Assembly (NCBI GenBank): GCA_910574715.1
Contig: CAJTCH010000012.1
Coordinates: 1 to 64,000, forward strand
DNA length: 64,000 nt
Source: Lachnospiraceae bacterium
GTDB taxonomy: Bacteria > Bacillota > Clostridia > Lachnospirales > Lachnospiraceae
Direction of reading: 5' to 3'
Below, piece by piece: positions 32,298 to 41,925 of this stretch. Every line of letters starts with the position of its first letter. The stretch's first letter is position 1. The translations under genes and the position numbers were made by a program. The notes below the pieces were generated by a model. The model did not search any database and was not told where the DNA came from. It saw only the letters and a program-made list of their open reading frames with translations.

Positions 32298-32337
32298 GCG
32301 AGGGGGAGGAGATATGCAGAGTAACTCCTCGCTTTCT
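32298..32337 (+). terminator. Terminator-like hairpin in the leader of the glycan operon
   Basis: GCGAGG...AGGAG (32298-32311) pairs with CTCCTCGC (32325-32332), then TTTCTT follows. It lies 40 bases before the first gene, so it could act as an attenuator rather than end the previous transcript. A nine-codon frame starting ATGCAGAGTAAC lies inside the loop and right arm, with GGGGGAGGAG before it. Confidence 0.4.
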
Positions 32338-32378
32338 TGATTAAAGATGAAAGAAATTATATGAGAAGGAAATGCAGT

Positions 32379-33485
32379 ATGGATAATCAAAAGATTTTTG
32401 TAACACGGTCTTCGATGCCACCTTACGAAGAATACATAGAAGCCATAAAGCCGTTATGGGACAGTCATTGGATCACAAATATGGGACAGTATCATCAGGA
32501 ACTGGAACAGAAATTGAAGGATTATCTGGATGTGCAGCAAATTTCCCTGATGGTAAATGGTCATATGGCATTGGAGCTTACAATCCAGGCAATGGGATTC
32601 CCAAAAGGTGCAGAGGTGATCACAACACCATTTACTTTTATTTCCACGACACATGCAATTGTGCGAAACCATTTGAAACCTGTGTTTTGCGATGTAAAGC
32701 CATCAGACGGGACTATAGATGAGACAAAGCTAGAGGGATTGATAACGGAACGTACTGTAGCGGTTGTACCGGTACATGTATATGGAAATGTGTGCAATGT
32801 AGAAGAAATTGAGAGAATTGCAGATAAGTATAACCTGAAGGTCATCTATGATGCGGCACATGCATTTGGTGTGACTTACAAAGGGAAAGGGATTGGCAGT
32901 TATGGGGATGCTTCAGTGTTTAGTTTTCATGCAACGAAAGTGTTCAATACGATAGAGGGAGGGGCGGCGGTCTTTTCTGGACAGTGGTTATATGATAAAT
33001 TATATAATCTGAAAAATTTTGGAATCCGTAATGAAGAATTGGTGTCAGAGGTAGGAGCCAATGCGAAGATGAATGAGTTCTGTGCGATTATGGGACTGTG
33101 CAACCTGATCCATGTAGGAGAAGCTATCGGGCATAGGAAGGCGTTGGCACGAGAATATGAAGAACGGCTTAAGGATGTGCATGGAATCAGGATGTTTGAG
33201 AAAAAGACGGATGCGGAGAGCAATTATGGGTATTTTCCGATTTTGGTTGAAGAGGAGTACCCGCTGAGCCGGGATGGGTTATATGAACGAATGAAGAAGA
33301 AAGGGATATATGTGAGGAAATATTTTTATCCGTTGACAGCGGATCAGAGATGTTTTGAGAATAGATTTGAGAGAACAAAATTGGATTGTGCAAGGGAATT
33401 GGCGGAAAAGGTGTTGGTGTTACCTTTGTATGAATCATTAAGTATACAAGAGATAAAAAGAAGCACAGAAATTATAGAAGGGTGA
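32379..33485 (+). CDS. DegT/DnrJ/EryC1/StrS-family aminotransferase
   Basis: 368 residues. PLP enzyme that aminates a keto-sugar nucleotide. YDAAHAFG (Asp158) binds the pyridine nitrogen and Lys187 in FSFHATKVFNTIEGGA forms the Schiff base; ITTPFTFISTTHAI and MNEFCAIMGL are family blocks. Start ATG 32379 has AAGGA eight bases before; a longer TTG form is less likely. It opens the glycan locus and should make an amino sugar, together with one of the SDR/epimerase genes downstream. Confidence 0.9.
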   Translation: MDNQKIFVTRSSMPPYEEYIEAIKPLWDSHWITNMGQYHQELEQKLKDYLDVQQISLMVNGHMALELTIQAMGFPKGAEVITTPFTFISTTHAIVRNHLKPVFCDVKPSDGTIDETKLEGLITERTVAVVPVHVYGNVCNVEEIERIADKYNLKVIYDAAHAFGVTYKGKGIGSYGDASVFSFHATKVFNTIEGGAAVFSGQWLYDKLYNLKNFGIRNEELVSEVGANAKMNEFCAIMGLCNLIHVGEAIGHRKALAREYEERLKDVHGIRMFEKKTDAESNYGYFPILVEEEYPLSRDGLYERMKKKGIYVRKYFYPLTADQRCFENRFERTKLDCARELAEKVLVLPLYESLSIQEIKRSTEIIEG

Positions 33486-33553
33486 TTTGGTTATCATAAG
33501 TGTAGAAAATATAATGGATTGAAATCAGAATATGTAAGAAATAGAGGGATATA

Positions 33554-34663
33554 GTGGATTATAGAGATATGAAATTAAAAATAGATAATAAAGGTACAAA
33601 CAGTGATGAAAATATAATTATTGAATTGAAAAAGAGCAATCGGCCAATTTTAATATATGGGAACGCAAACCATGCAGAACTTGTCTGGGAATATTTAAAA
33701 TCACATGAAATTGTAATAGAAGCATTTATTGTAGATTGTCAATATTTTAATAAAAATCAATATATTAAATCGGTTCCTGTAAAAAATATCGAGGATTATA
33801 TGCCCGAAATTGAAAAATATAATATTGTTATAGGTTTTTGTAATGTAGATAGAAGCAAATGTTTATTGAACAATATGGAGTTGTTAAGAACTAGATTTTA
33901 CTTGTTATGGGAACCATATGTGGCATATGAATGGAATAGGGAGTATATTGAGGAAAATTATGATGCATTAGAAAGCGTCTATGAGAGTTTGAGTGATGTA
34001 CATTCGAAGAAAATTTTTAATGAATTAATTAATGCAAAGTTAAATAAATCTGGTAGAAAAATGTTGGAATTGGCAGATGGAAAACAATATTTTAATGAAC
34101 TGACATTTTGTGTAAATTCGAAGGAAGAGGTTTTTGTAGATTGTGGAGCTTTTGATGGAGATACTGTTAAGCAATATGCTTCATTTACAGGCGGTGTATA
34201 TAAAAAAATTTTTGCATTTGAACCCAATTTAGATAATGTTGCAAAACTTGAAGAAAATGTGAAGCATTTGCCGAATGTGAAAATTGTAAATAAGGGTACT
34301 TGGAAGGAAAAAGGAGAACTGGAATTTGAAGAAAAAGGAAGCGCTTCGCAAATTATAAAAAAAGGAAAAGTAAAAATTCCGGTGACAACAATTGATGAAG
34401 TTGTAGGAGAAGAAAAAGTTACTTTTATTAAGATGGATGTAGAAGGCAGTGAGCTGGAATCTCTGGAAGGTGCAAAAATGACAATTCAAAAAAATATGCC
34501 CAAGCTTGCAATATGCTGTTATCATAAGAAGAATGATATTATAAATTTGTATCGTTTTATAAAACGGTTTGATAGTAGCGATTTAAAATACCAGTTGTAT
34601 TTGAGACATCATTCCAACAGTGCATATGAAACAGTATTATATGCAATTCCGGTGAAAGTATGA
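33554..34663 (+). CDS. FkbM-family methyltransferase with N-terminal Rossmann-like domain (1)
   Basis: 369 residues. Residues about 27-100 form the small Rossmann-like module shared across this locus (RPILIYGNANHAELVWEYL, then IVIGFC). Residues about 190-365 are an FkbM SAM methyltransferase: VFVDCGAFDGDTV (SAM site), FAFEPNLDNVAKL, and FIKMDVEGSELESLEGA. FkbM enzymes O-methylate sugars or other small groups. GTG start with GAGGGA six bases before. The first of four FkbM genes here. Confidence 0.85.
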   Translation: MDYRDMKLKIDNKGTNSDENIIIELKKSNRPILIYGNANHAELVWEYLKSHEIVIEAFIVDCQYFNKNQYIKSVPVKNIEDYMPEIEKYNIVIGFCNVDRSKCLLNNMELLRTRFYLLWEPYVAYEWNREYIEENYDALESVYESLSDVHSKKIFNELINAKLNKSGRKMLELADGKQYFNELTFCVNSKEEVFVDCGAFDGDTVKQYASFTGGVYKKIFAFEPNLDNVAKLEENVKHLPNVKIVNKGTWKEKGELEFEEKGSASQIIKKGKVKIPVTTIDEVVGEEKVTFIKMDVEGSELESLEGAKMTIQKNMPKLAICCYHKKNDIINLYRFIKRFDSSDLKYQLYLRHHSNSAYETVLYAIPVKV

Positions 34664-34700
34664 GTATGGATAATTTAAGAAAATAATTGAGGGAATTTTG

Positions 34701-35471
34701 ATGAAAGATTTTGCACTAACAGTATTAAATGCAAAGCCAGGTGCAACATATTTGTTTTCGGTCGGACAAGCAGGCTATATTTTGAAAAATAGAAAAGGAG
34801 AGTTGTTGGGAATAGATTTATATCTTACGGATTGTGTAGAACGAATAGAGGGAAATATTGGATATAAAAGATTATTACCTAAAATTTTGGAGTTAGATGA
34901 CTTGAAATTTGATTGTATTGTGGCTACGCATGCACATTTTGATCATTTTGATGCGGATGCAATTCCACATTTGATGGCAAATGAAAAAAATCATTTGTTT
35001 GCATCTGTGGGATGTAAACAAATAATAGAAAAACTTAACATATCTCATAAAAATGTTATGTATGTGAAACCGGGAGATCATTATAAAATAGGGGATTATA
35101 TATTGAATTTTATCTGCTGTGACCATGGAGAGGCTGCATTAGATGCAGTTGGGATAGTGATTGAAGTAGATGGAATAAAAATTTGTATAACAGGAGATAC
35201 CCGATTACGGCTTGACTGGATAGACAAATATATTAAAAGGGGTTCGATCGATATTTTAATCGCACCAATTAATGGTGCTTTTGGGAATATGGATGAACAG
35301 GATTGTGCTGATTTGAGTTGCATATTAAAACCTAAATTAACAATTCCCAGCCATTATGGTATGTTTGCAGCCCATGGTGGTGATCCGGGATTATTTGTTC
35401 AGAAGATGATTGAGAAATGTCCTCAAAACAAATATTATCTGATGACAATGGGAGACCATATAAAATTATAA
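34701..35471 (+). CDS. Metallo-beta-lactamase-fold hydrolase (UlaG-like)
   Basis: 256 residues with the metal motifs of the fold: THAHFDHFDAD (HxHxDH), a His in CCDHGEAAL, Asp in TGDTRLRLDW and His in PSHYGMFAAHGG. Similar to the UlaG/RNase Z-like small-molecule lactone or phosphoester hydrolases. It lies between an FkbM gene and an ATP-grasp gene in a compact operon, so it probably acts on a precursor in the same pathway. Substrate unknown. Confidence 0.85.
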   Translation: MKDFALTVLNAKPGATYLFSVGQAGYILKNRKGELLGIDLYLTDCVERIEGNIGYKRLLPKILELDDLKFDCIVATHAHFDHFDADAIPHLMANEKNHLFASVGCKQIIEKLNISHKNVMYVKPGDHYKIGDYILNFICCDHGEAALDAVGIVIEVDGIKICITGDTRLRLDWIDKYIKRGSIDILIAPINGAFGNMDEQDCADLSCILKPKLTIPSHYGMFAAHGGDPGLFVQKMIEKCPQNKYYLMTMGDHIKL

Positions 35472-35489
35472 CTTTAAGGAGAAGGCTAA

Positions 35490-36782
35490 ATGGATAAACC
35501 ACTTATGGGGAAAAAGTTACTGATTTTGGGGGCAAATGCAGAAACGAGTCCTCTTGTACATTATGCAAACAGTATGGGAATTAAGACACTGGTAACGAGT
35601 AATAATCCGGCAGATGATGCAAAGCAATATGCGTGGAAAAGTTTTGACGTTGATGGTCTGGATGTTTCCGGGATCATATCACTTGCAAGAAAAGAAAATG
35701 TAGATGGAATCCTTGTTGGAGTAGCAGATATTTTAGTACCAGCATATTGTAAAGTTTGCGATGCTTTAGATTTTCATTGTTATGCGACACGTGAGATCGT
35801 AAAAGTATTTTCTTACAAAGATGTTTTTAAGGCGACTTGCGAAAAATATGGTATTCATGGGATTCCTGAATATTATTTAGATGAGGAGATGAAAAAAAGC
35901 GATATAGATAAGATTGAATATCCTGTTATGGTTAAGCCAGTGGATAGTTATAGTGGTATAGGAATGTCAGTATGTTTTCATAAAGAAGAATTAGGAGAAG
36001 CGGTGAAGAAAGCACTCGCAGCATCAAGAGCAAAACGATTTATTGTGGAGAAATATATGGAATGTGAAGACATGGGTATTTACTATACTTTTAAGGATGG
36101 AAGCTGCAGTGCATCGTGTGTATATGATAGGTATACAACGAATGAACAAGATGGAGTAAGCCGAGTGTGTCTGGGAGGGACATATCCTTCTAAGCATATT
36201 AAAGAATATTTTGAACGTATGCATGAAAATGCCTGCAGAATGTTTAAAGCCATTGGAATTGAGAATGGAATTTTAATGCTTTCAGCATTTTTTAAGGATG
36301 GAGAATTTTATGTATATGATACAGGTTTCCGTCTTCAGGGAGAGGCACCGCATTTACTAATGAAATCGATTCATGGCTTTGATCAAAGGGAAATGTTGAT
36401 TAATTTTGCATTGACAGGTTCAGCAGGAGAGATGGATTTAATGAAAGTGGATGACCCATATTTTCGAGGAAAGTGGGCGGCTACAGTTTGGGTTTTATTA
36501 AAGAAAGGGAAAATCTGTAAAATAAAAGGACTTGAAGATATTGAAAACGATTCACGTATTGTTGCTAACATTCAAAGATTACATGAAGGAGATGAAATAC
36601 CTGTAGAATGGATAGGAACAGAAAAACAAGTTATGACAAGAATGTATTTTGTATGTGATAGTAAAAAAGAGTTGGCAGATGCAATATTTGAATATTCTCA
36701 AAAAATTCTGGTTACTGATATAGAGGGAAATAACATGCGGCTTCGTGAGTTTAATGTAAAAGAGGCATTGGAGTTAGAATAA
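35490..36782 (+). CDS. ATP-grasp ligase
   Basis: 430 residues. An N-terminal pre-ATP-grasp Rossmann fold (KKLLILGANAETSPLVHYAN), a central ATP-grasp fold (YPVMVKPVDSYSGIGMSVC, FIVEKYMECEDMGIYY) and the Mg-binding end (FYVYDTGFRLQGEA). The family (PurK, carbamoyl-phosphate-synthase and amino-acid-ligase-like) joins a carboxylate to an amine through an acyl-phosphate. Next to an aminotransferase and radical SAM gene, it may link an amino acid or other acid to an amino sugar; that is inference. Confidence 0.85.
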   Translation: MDKPLMGKKLLILGANAETSPLVHYANSMGIKTLVTSNNPADDAKQYAWKSFDVDGLDVSGIISLARKENVDGILVGVADILVPAYCKVCDALDFHCYATREIVKVFSYKDVFKATCEKYGIHGIPEYYLDEEMKKSDIDKIEYPVMVKPVDSYSGIGMSVCFHKEELGEAVKKALAASRAKRFIVEKYMECEDMGIYYTFKDGSCSASCVYDRYTTNEQDGVSRVCLGGTYPSKHIKEYFERMHENACRMFKAIGIENGILMLSAFFKDGEFYVYDTGFRLQGEAPHLLMKSIHGFDQREMLINFALTGSAGEMDLMKVDDPYFRGKWAATVWVLLKKGKICKIKGLEDIENDSRIVANIQRLHEGDEIPVEWIGTEKQVMTRMYFVCDSKKELADAIFEYSQKILVTDIEGNNMRLREFNVKEALELE

Positions 36783-36783
36783 T

Positions 36784-37554
36784 ATGACGGATAAAAGATT
36801 AAAGGGAAAAGTGATAGTTGTGTCTGGGGGAACAAAAGGGGTTGGTCGTACAATTTCCGAGGAGTATGCTCGCGAAGGAGCAAAAGTAGTTATCGGTGGA
36901 AGAGATGAATCGGCAGCACTTCAATCACTTAAAATTATGCGTACATATAACAGTGAAGGAATTTTTGTTCACACGGAATTGGAAAGAGTTGAAGATTGTA
37001 AAAAGTTATTTGATGAAGCTGTAAAAAAATATGGGAAAGTAGATGGCTTTTTTAATTATGCAGGAATTACCCCGTTATCTGGGTTAGAAACTTGCGATGT
37101 TGAAACTTTTGATAGAATAATGAATATTAATTTTAGAGCATGTTTTTTTTGCTGTCAGCATGCAATAAAGCATATGCGGCAGAATGGTGGTGGATCCATT
37201 GTCTTGACGGGCTCTGCGCATGCGTGGGGAGGGCAGAAAGACAGGGCTGCATATGCATGTTCAAAAGGGGTTTTGCTGACATTGATGGAACACATAGCAC
37301 ATAATTATGCAACCGAACGGATTAGGTGTAATTACCTTACTTTGGGATGGACACCTACGGAAGGTGAAGTATCATTTCGTGAAACACAGGGAATATCAGA
37401 GATAAAATTGCGTAAGCAAGCAGCAGAAATTATTCCAATGGGGAGAATGCTTGAAAGAGTGGATTATGTGGATGCACTCATATACCTAATGTCAGATAAT
37501 TCTTCAATGATGACAGGGAGTACATTTCGAATTACAGCAGGAGAATATATTTAG
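36784..37554 (+). CDS. Short-chain dehydrogenase/reductase
   Basis: 256 residues, classical SDR: nucleotide motif SGGTKGVGRTI, NYAGITPLSG (NAG-type), catalytic Ser in VLTGSAHAWGG and YACSKG (YxxxK) and a C-terminal MTGSTFRITAGEYI like the 'GxxxxVDGG' end. It oxidises or reduces a hydroxyl/keto group with NAD(P). The gene starts two bases after the ATP-grasp stop. Confidence 0.9.
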   Translation: MTDKRLKGKVIVVSGGTKGVGRTISEEYAREGAKVVIGGRDESAALQSLKIMRTYNSEGIFVHTELERVEDCKKLFDEAVKKYGKVDGFFNYAGITPLSGLETCDVETFDRIMNINFRACFFCCQHAIKHMRQNGGGSIVLTGSAHAWGGQKDRAAYACSKGVLLTLMEHIAHNYATERIRCNYLTLGWTPTEGEVSFRETQGISEIKLRKQAAEIIPMGRMLERVDYVDALIYLMSDNSSMMTGSTFRITAGEYI

Positions 37555-37562
37555 GGGAGAAT

Positions 37563-38576
37563 GTGGAGATGTGTGAAATGTATAGGAATTTATTAAAAGC
37601 ACCAATACGAAATGATAGAAAGCCGCTTCATGATTTATTGCCATTGTCTCAGCCGTTGAGGATATTAATTGACCCATGTGATATATGTAATTTTAGGTGT
37701 GGTTATTGTTTTCAAAGTTATGATGAAGAATTTACGGGAACAGTTATGCCTAAATCATTATTTCAGATAATTGTTAAACAATTATCTGAATTTGATATTC
37801 CGATTAATGTGGTGCATTTGTTTGGATTGGGAGAACCGATGTTAAATCCATATTTACCGGATTTTGTAGAGATATTGAAAGATAAAGGTGTAGCGAAAGA
37901 AGTGGCAATTACATCGAATGGAAGCAGACTTAATCAATTGTTATCAAGGCAATTAATAGATGCAGGATTAGATAGATTGTCTATTTCTTTAAACGGAATT
38001 AAAGATAATCATTTTGAAAAATTTGTTGGGAAAAGGATAATTTTTGATGAAATATATGAACAAATAAAGTATTTCTTTGAAATTAGAAAACAATGTCATT
38101 TGCATGTGAAAATAAATGGGGAATATTTTTCGAGAGATGAAAAGGAGCATTTTGTTGAGTTATTTAAGAACTACAGTGACACATTAAATATTGACCATAT
38201 TGTTAATGTATGGTCGGATATTCAATTGAATGAGTGTGTGGGAGGGACAATGTATGAGCTTGTTAACCAGGACGATTATGAACAGGTTTCATGTAATGTC
38301 TGCCCACAGATGTTTTATGAACTCTTAGTTCATAGTGATGGTAGTGTAAGTCCATGCTGTGTGGATTATAAATACAAAAAAGAAAATTTAGGTAATGTAA
38401 AAACCCAGTCATTAAAAAATATATGGAATAGTGACAGGCTGCTTCAGATAAGAAGGGGTGCATTGGAGGGAAACGTTTGTTATGAAATATGTAAAACATG
38501 TACATATCCAATGGAGGCTTCAACAGTTAACTTGTCTCCATACCGGGAAAAATTACTAGAGAAATATATGGTTTAA
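37563..38576 (+). CDS. Radical SAM/SPASM enzyme (1)
   Basis: 337 residues. The 4Fe-4S cluster motif is CDICNFRCGYC (CxxxCxxC, about residue 38), followed by VHLFGLGEPMLNP (GGEP-type). The C-terminal SPASM part reads VSPCCVDYKYKKENLGN, SLKNIWNSDRL and CYEICKTC with the auxiliary-cluster Cys. Members act on peptides, sugars or amino acids through radical chemistry. Start uncertain: GTG 37563 or ATG 37569, both after GGGGAGAA. Confidence 0.9.
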   Translation: MEMCEMYRNLLKAPIRNDRKPLHDLLPLSQPLRILIDPCDICNFRCGYCFQSYDEEFTGTVMPKSLFQIIVKQLSEFDIPINVVHLFGLGEPMLNPYLPDFVEILKDKGVAKEVAITSNGSRLNQLLSRQLIDAGLDRLSISLNGIKDNHFEKFVGKRIIFDEIYEQIKYFFEIRKQCHLHVKINGEYFSRDEKEHFVELFKNYSDTLNIDHIVNVWSDIQLNECVGGTMYELVNQDDYEQVSCNVCPQMFYELLVHSDGSVSPCCVDYKYKKENLGNVKTQSLKNIWNSDRLLQIRRGALEGNVCYEICKTCTYPMEASTVNLSPYREKLLEKYMV

Positions 38577-38592
38577 AGGAAAAACGAATATT

Positions 38593-39672
38593 ATGCAGAA
38601 CAATATACCGGAAAATATGATTAATAAAATGTTTGCTGAATTAAAAAAGACAAATATCTCTATTTTTATTTGGGGAGGAGGAAAACTTGCAAGAAAAATT
38701 TGGGAGTATTTAAAAGGAAAAGAAATTAAGATTGAAGGATTTCTGATCAATGCCGAATATTGTAACACAAAAGAAAGCAAATTATGTGGATTGCCAATTT
38801 ATATAATGGAAGATTATTTATCCAAGAATAAATGTAATCTGATAGTAGGGTTTGGAGAATATTATGAGGGACAAGCAGAAGAATATGAAAATAATATTCA
38901 TAGGTTATATGTACTTGATTTCATAGGGATATTATGTATGGAGGGATATGATAGTTCGATTCCTTTAGATTTTCTAAGAAAAAACAAGAAAAAGTTAGAG
39001 TGGTTGGACAGAAATCTTTCTGATGAGAAATCTCGAAAAGCTTTGGAAGAGTATATAAATCAAAAAGCTTCGGGAAGATACATGAAAAATGAATATGAAG
39101 AAAATCAGTATTTTCCAAGTGATATTATTCGTTTTCAAGAGCAAGAATGTTTTATAGATTGTGGAGCGTATCATGGAGAATCTACAGTTGAATTTATAAC
39201 GCAATTACAGAATAAGAAAATAGACTATAAAAAAATCATATGCTTGGAAGTAGATAGAAAGAACTGTATAGAAATGGAAAAAGTATTAAAGACATATGAA
39301 AATGTAGAGATTATATCTGCCGGTGTGTGGGATAAAGAAGAAATTATATATATAAATGGAGGTCATGAACGAACTACTCGAATATCTGACAGTGGTAAAG
39401 AACGTGCTAAAGTAAAGACTATAGATGGAATCTTAAAAGGGGAAAAGGCGACCTATATTAAGATGGATATAGAAGGTGCGGAGTTGAAAGCACTTCAGGG
39501 AGCGTCTGAAACAATAAAAAAGCATAAACCCAAAATGGCAATATGCATTTATCACAAACCAGAAGATTTAATTAAAATACCAGAATACATTTATAACCTT
39601 AGAGAAGACTATAATTTTTATATTCGGAATCATAGTCCTTATGGGGTTGAAACAGTATTATATGCCGTATAA
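38593..39672 (+). CDS. FkbM-family methyltransferase with N-terminal Rossmann-like domain (2)
   Basis: 359 residues. The shared Rossmann-like domain is at about 16-90 (ISIFIWGGGKLARKIWEYL). FkbM part from about 190: CFIDCGAYHGESTVEF, IICLEVDRKNCIEME and YIKMDIEGAELKALQGA. It is a paralogue of the FkbM at 33554 with clear similarity in both parts. AAGGA precedes the ATG. Confidence 0.85.
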   Translation: MQNNIPENMINKMFAELKKTNISIFIWGGGKLARKIWEYLKGKEIKIEGFLINAEYCNTKESKLCGLPIYIMEDYLSKNKCNLIVGFGEYYEGQAEEYENNIHRLYVLDFIGILCMEGYDSSIPLDFLRKNKKKLEWLDRNLSDEKSRKALEEYINQKASGRYMKNEYEENQYFPSDIIRFQEQECFIDCGAYHGESTVEFITQLQNKKIDYKKIICLEVDRKNCIEMEKVLKTYENVEIISAGVWDKEEIIYINGGHERTTRISDSGKERAKVKTIDGILKGEKATYIKMDIEGAELKALQGASETIKKHKPKMAICIYHKPEDLIKIPEYIYNLREDYNFYIRNHSPYGVETVLYAV

Positions 39673-39691
39673 GTAATAGGGGTTTTTAATA

Positions 39692-40560
39692 TTGGGATTA
39701 TTTGGGATAGGTAAAATTTGGAGGAGAGGTTTTCCGGATTATTATAAAGTAATGTCTAATAGGTACTATCTGCCTAAGCATATTACTGAGTTCCTAAATG
39801 AAGAAGAACATACTTGCAAATATTGATTTACTACTGATCATGGCAGAATGATATGTGCCTTTTAGCAAATGGTATCAGGAAAAGGAATTGAATTCTTCGT
39901 AATTGTTTAAATGTATTATTTGAATTGACAGATTTAAGTAAAATTATCTCTTAAATTATAAACTGCCGTTTCTTCTTGTGCATTTTTTCAAGAAATTAGA
40001 TTTACAGAGTGTTCTAGCAGAAGATATTGAAAAAGTTATCACTTCGTCAAGAACTTCAGATCCGTCAATAATAAAGGATTGGGCAAAGTTTAACGCGAGA
40101 GGCAGGGGAATACTGATTTTTCTATTTTTGGTAGAGAAAAGCTGTATGCATTGAATGATGACACGAAGTTAGATGTAGATGGAATAATGTCTTTTTGAAC
40201 GGCATAAAGGAGAACCTATTTTTATCTTTGGATTCACCTTTATGATTTGGCAGTATTTCTATAAAGAGCTTTTAAGTATAAAGAAAGATGGCATGGAGGC
40301 GTATTTATCTGAGGGGGGGGGCTAATACCTGAAGGCGGATGGAAGTGGTTAGCGAACGAAGCAGTTTCGTAAAAAGAGTTTGGGGAAAATCTTTGTCAAG
40401 TGTGCGGATTTCGACAGGAATACCATGGGAATTAGGGAGTCTTTCTTGAGTATAGCTAGAGAATGTTATGGAATTGGCACCTGTATGTAATGCAAAACTG
40501 CAGACGGTGGCAGTTATGGGTAAGACGGGAGAATTTGAGTGAGAGGTTGACAAGGGAGAT
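39692..40560 (+). pseudogene. Decayed LuxE-like acyl-protein synthetase
   Basis: No single frame is open, but pieces read as a LuxE-type adenylating enzyme: LPFLLVHFFKKLDLQSVLAE, EDIEKVITSSRTSDPS (LuxE has TSSGTTG here), PIFIFGFTFMIWQYF and EGGWKWLANEAVS (GGWKKL in the family). Frame changes occur near 39900, 40118, 40195, at the nine-G run 40313-40321, and later. It would have activated a fatty acid or other acid for transfer to the glycan. An original function for the locus is lost. Confidence 0.65.
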
Positions 40561-40613
40561 TCGTTTTGAAAGCGAAGCCATAAAAACTGGAACAGGAGTA
40601 AGAAATACTAAAA

Positions 40614-41822
40614 ATGTTTACAAATCAATCATTAGATAAAAAAATTATAGAAAGAGACGGATTGTTTTCAACATGTGTATTGGTTCAGGGAAAAGTGTTT
40701 TCATTTACTAGTTTTAAGAGAATTCCAATGGTAGGAGACTTACACACTGGAAAAATAACCTTAGTGGAAAACTTAGTAAATTATGATCCAGTATTTAATG
40801 CGGACAATATGTTAAGTATTGGAAATGATATATTTATCTTAGAATTAAATGGAAAAAGATTGATGAAATTTAATGTAAAAGAAGGAATTTGCAGCTATTT
40901 TAATATAGGGTGTGATAGTAAAAATTGGGATAATTATGCGGCATTTGCGTATTATAAGAAAAATATATATGTCTTTCCGATTTATGAAAATGCATTGGTT
41001 AAAATTGATTTAGAATCAGGGAGAGTGCAAAAAAAGAAAAATTTATATACTGATATAAACAAATACAAGAAAGAGAATAGGAAAGAAAACGAACCTACAT
41101 TTTGTGTGTGTGGATGTCAACTTGAAAATAAAGTATGGCTTTTTCAAAGATGTGGGAATTTGGCTGTTGCATACGATATGGAATCTGATACTTGGAGGCG
41201 ATACGAACTTTCCATAAAAATTGAAGAGTGCGTACATGTGGCAACATATGCCGGAAAATTATATATATTAAGTGCTGAAGGGGAAATTTATCGATGGAAT
41301 ATGACAAATGATGCGGTAGAAAAAGTGGTTGATTGTAGAAATATTAGTAAATCGGATTCTTTTTTTTCACGAATAGCAGTAACGGATAAGAGAATTTTCT
41401 TATTACCATCAATAAGTGAAGACATTTTTTATATAGATTTTGATTCAAAAGATATTACAAAATATGATTCCTATCCAGAAGACTTTCGATATTGCGGGCC
41501 GGAAATTTGGAGTAAATACTATGGGTATTGTGAAGATGATAGCTGGTATTATTTTGCAATGCGTTCTGCCAATTATATCTTTACTGTAAATAAAAAAGAT
41601 GGAGTTGGAGAATGGATAAAAACAAGGATACCGTCCTATGAGGAATATAGAGATGTATATATCAATTATAATAGAAAATTACTCTATGAATCAGAATATA
41701 CTATAGATGATATTTTGTCTCATTTGAAAAAAAATCCTGTAAAAAAGAAACATGAAAATCATATTTCTGGAGATAGAAAAATTTGGGAGTGTATAAAATC
41801 ATTTGATCTATTACAGGGATGA
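40614..41822 (+). CDS. Predicted beta-propeller protein
   Basis: 402 residues, no catalytic motif. Repeated hydrophobic strands with ends such as GNDIFILELNGKRLMKF, KNIYVFPIYENALVKID, GKLYILSAEGEIYRW and KRIFLLPSISEDIFYID recur every 45-60 residues, as in Kelch-like propellers. No signal peptide, so it is probably cytoplasmic. It sits between two FkbM-linked regions and may be a scaffold or binding protein. Function not assignable. Confidence 0.6.
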   Translation: MFTNQSLDKKIIERDGLFSTCVLVQGKVFSFTSFKRIPMVGDLHTGKITLVENLVNYDPVFNADNMLSIGNDIFILELNGKRLMKFNVKEGICSYFNIGCDSKNWDNYAAFAYYKKNIYVFPIYENALVKIDLESGRVQKKKNLYTDINKYKKENRKENEPTFCVCGCQLENKVWLFQRCGNLAVAYDMESDTWRRYELSIKIEECVHVATYAGKLYILSAEGEIYRWNMTNDAVEKVVDCRNISKSDSFFSRIAVTDKRIFLLPSISEDIFYIDFDSKDITKYDSYPEDFRYCGPEIWSKYYGYCEDDSWYYFAMRSANYIFTVNKKDGVGEWIKTRIPSYEEYRDVYINYNRKLLYESEYTIDDILSHLKKNPVKKKHENHISGDRKIWECIKSFDLLQG

Positions 41823-41925
41823 TTTTATATTTCCTATGGCATTTTTTTAAGAAAATAGAGTAGAATATTCTACCACTTGCGATAGAGAGTATCATTATTT
41901 TCACGAAGACAGGAGATTAAAACAT

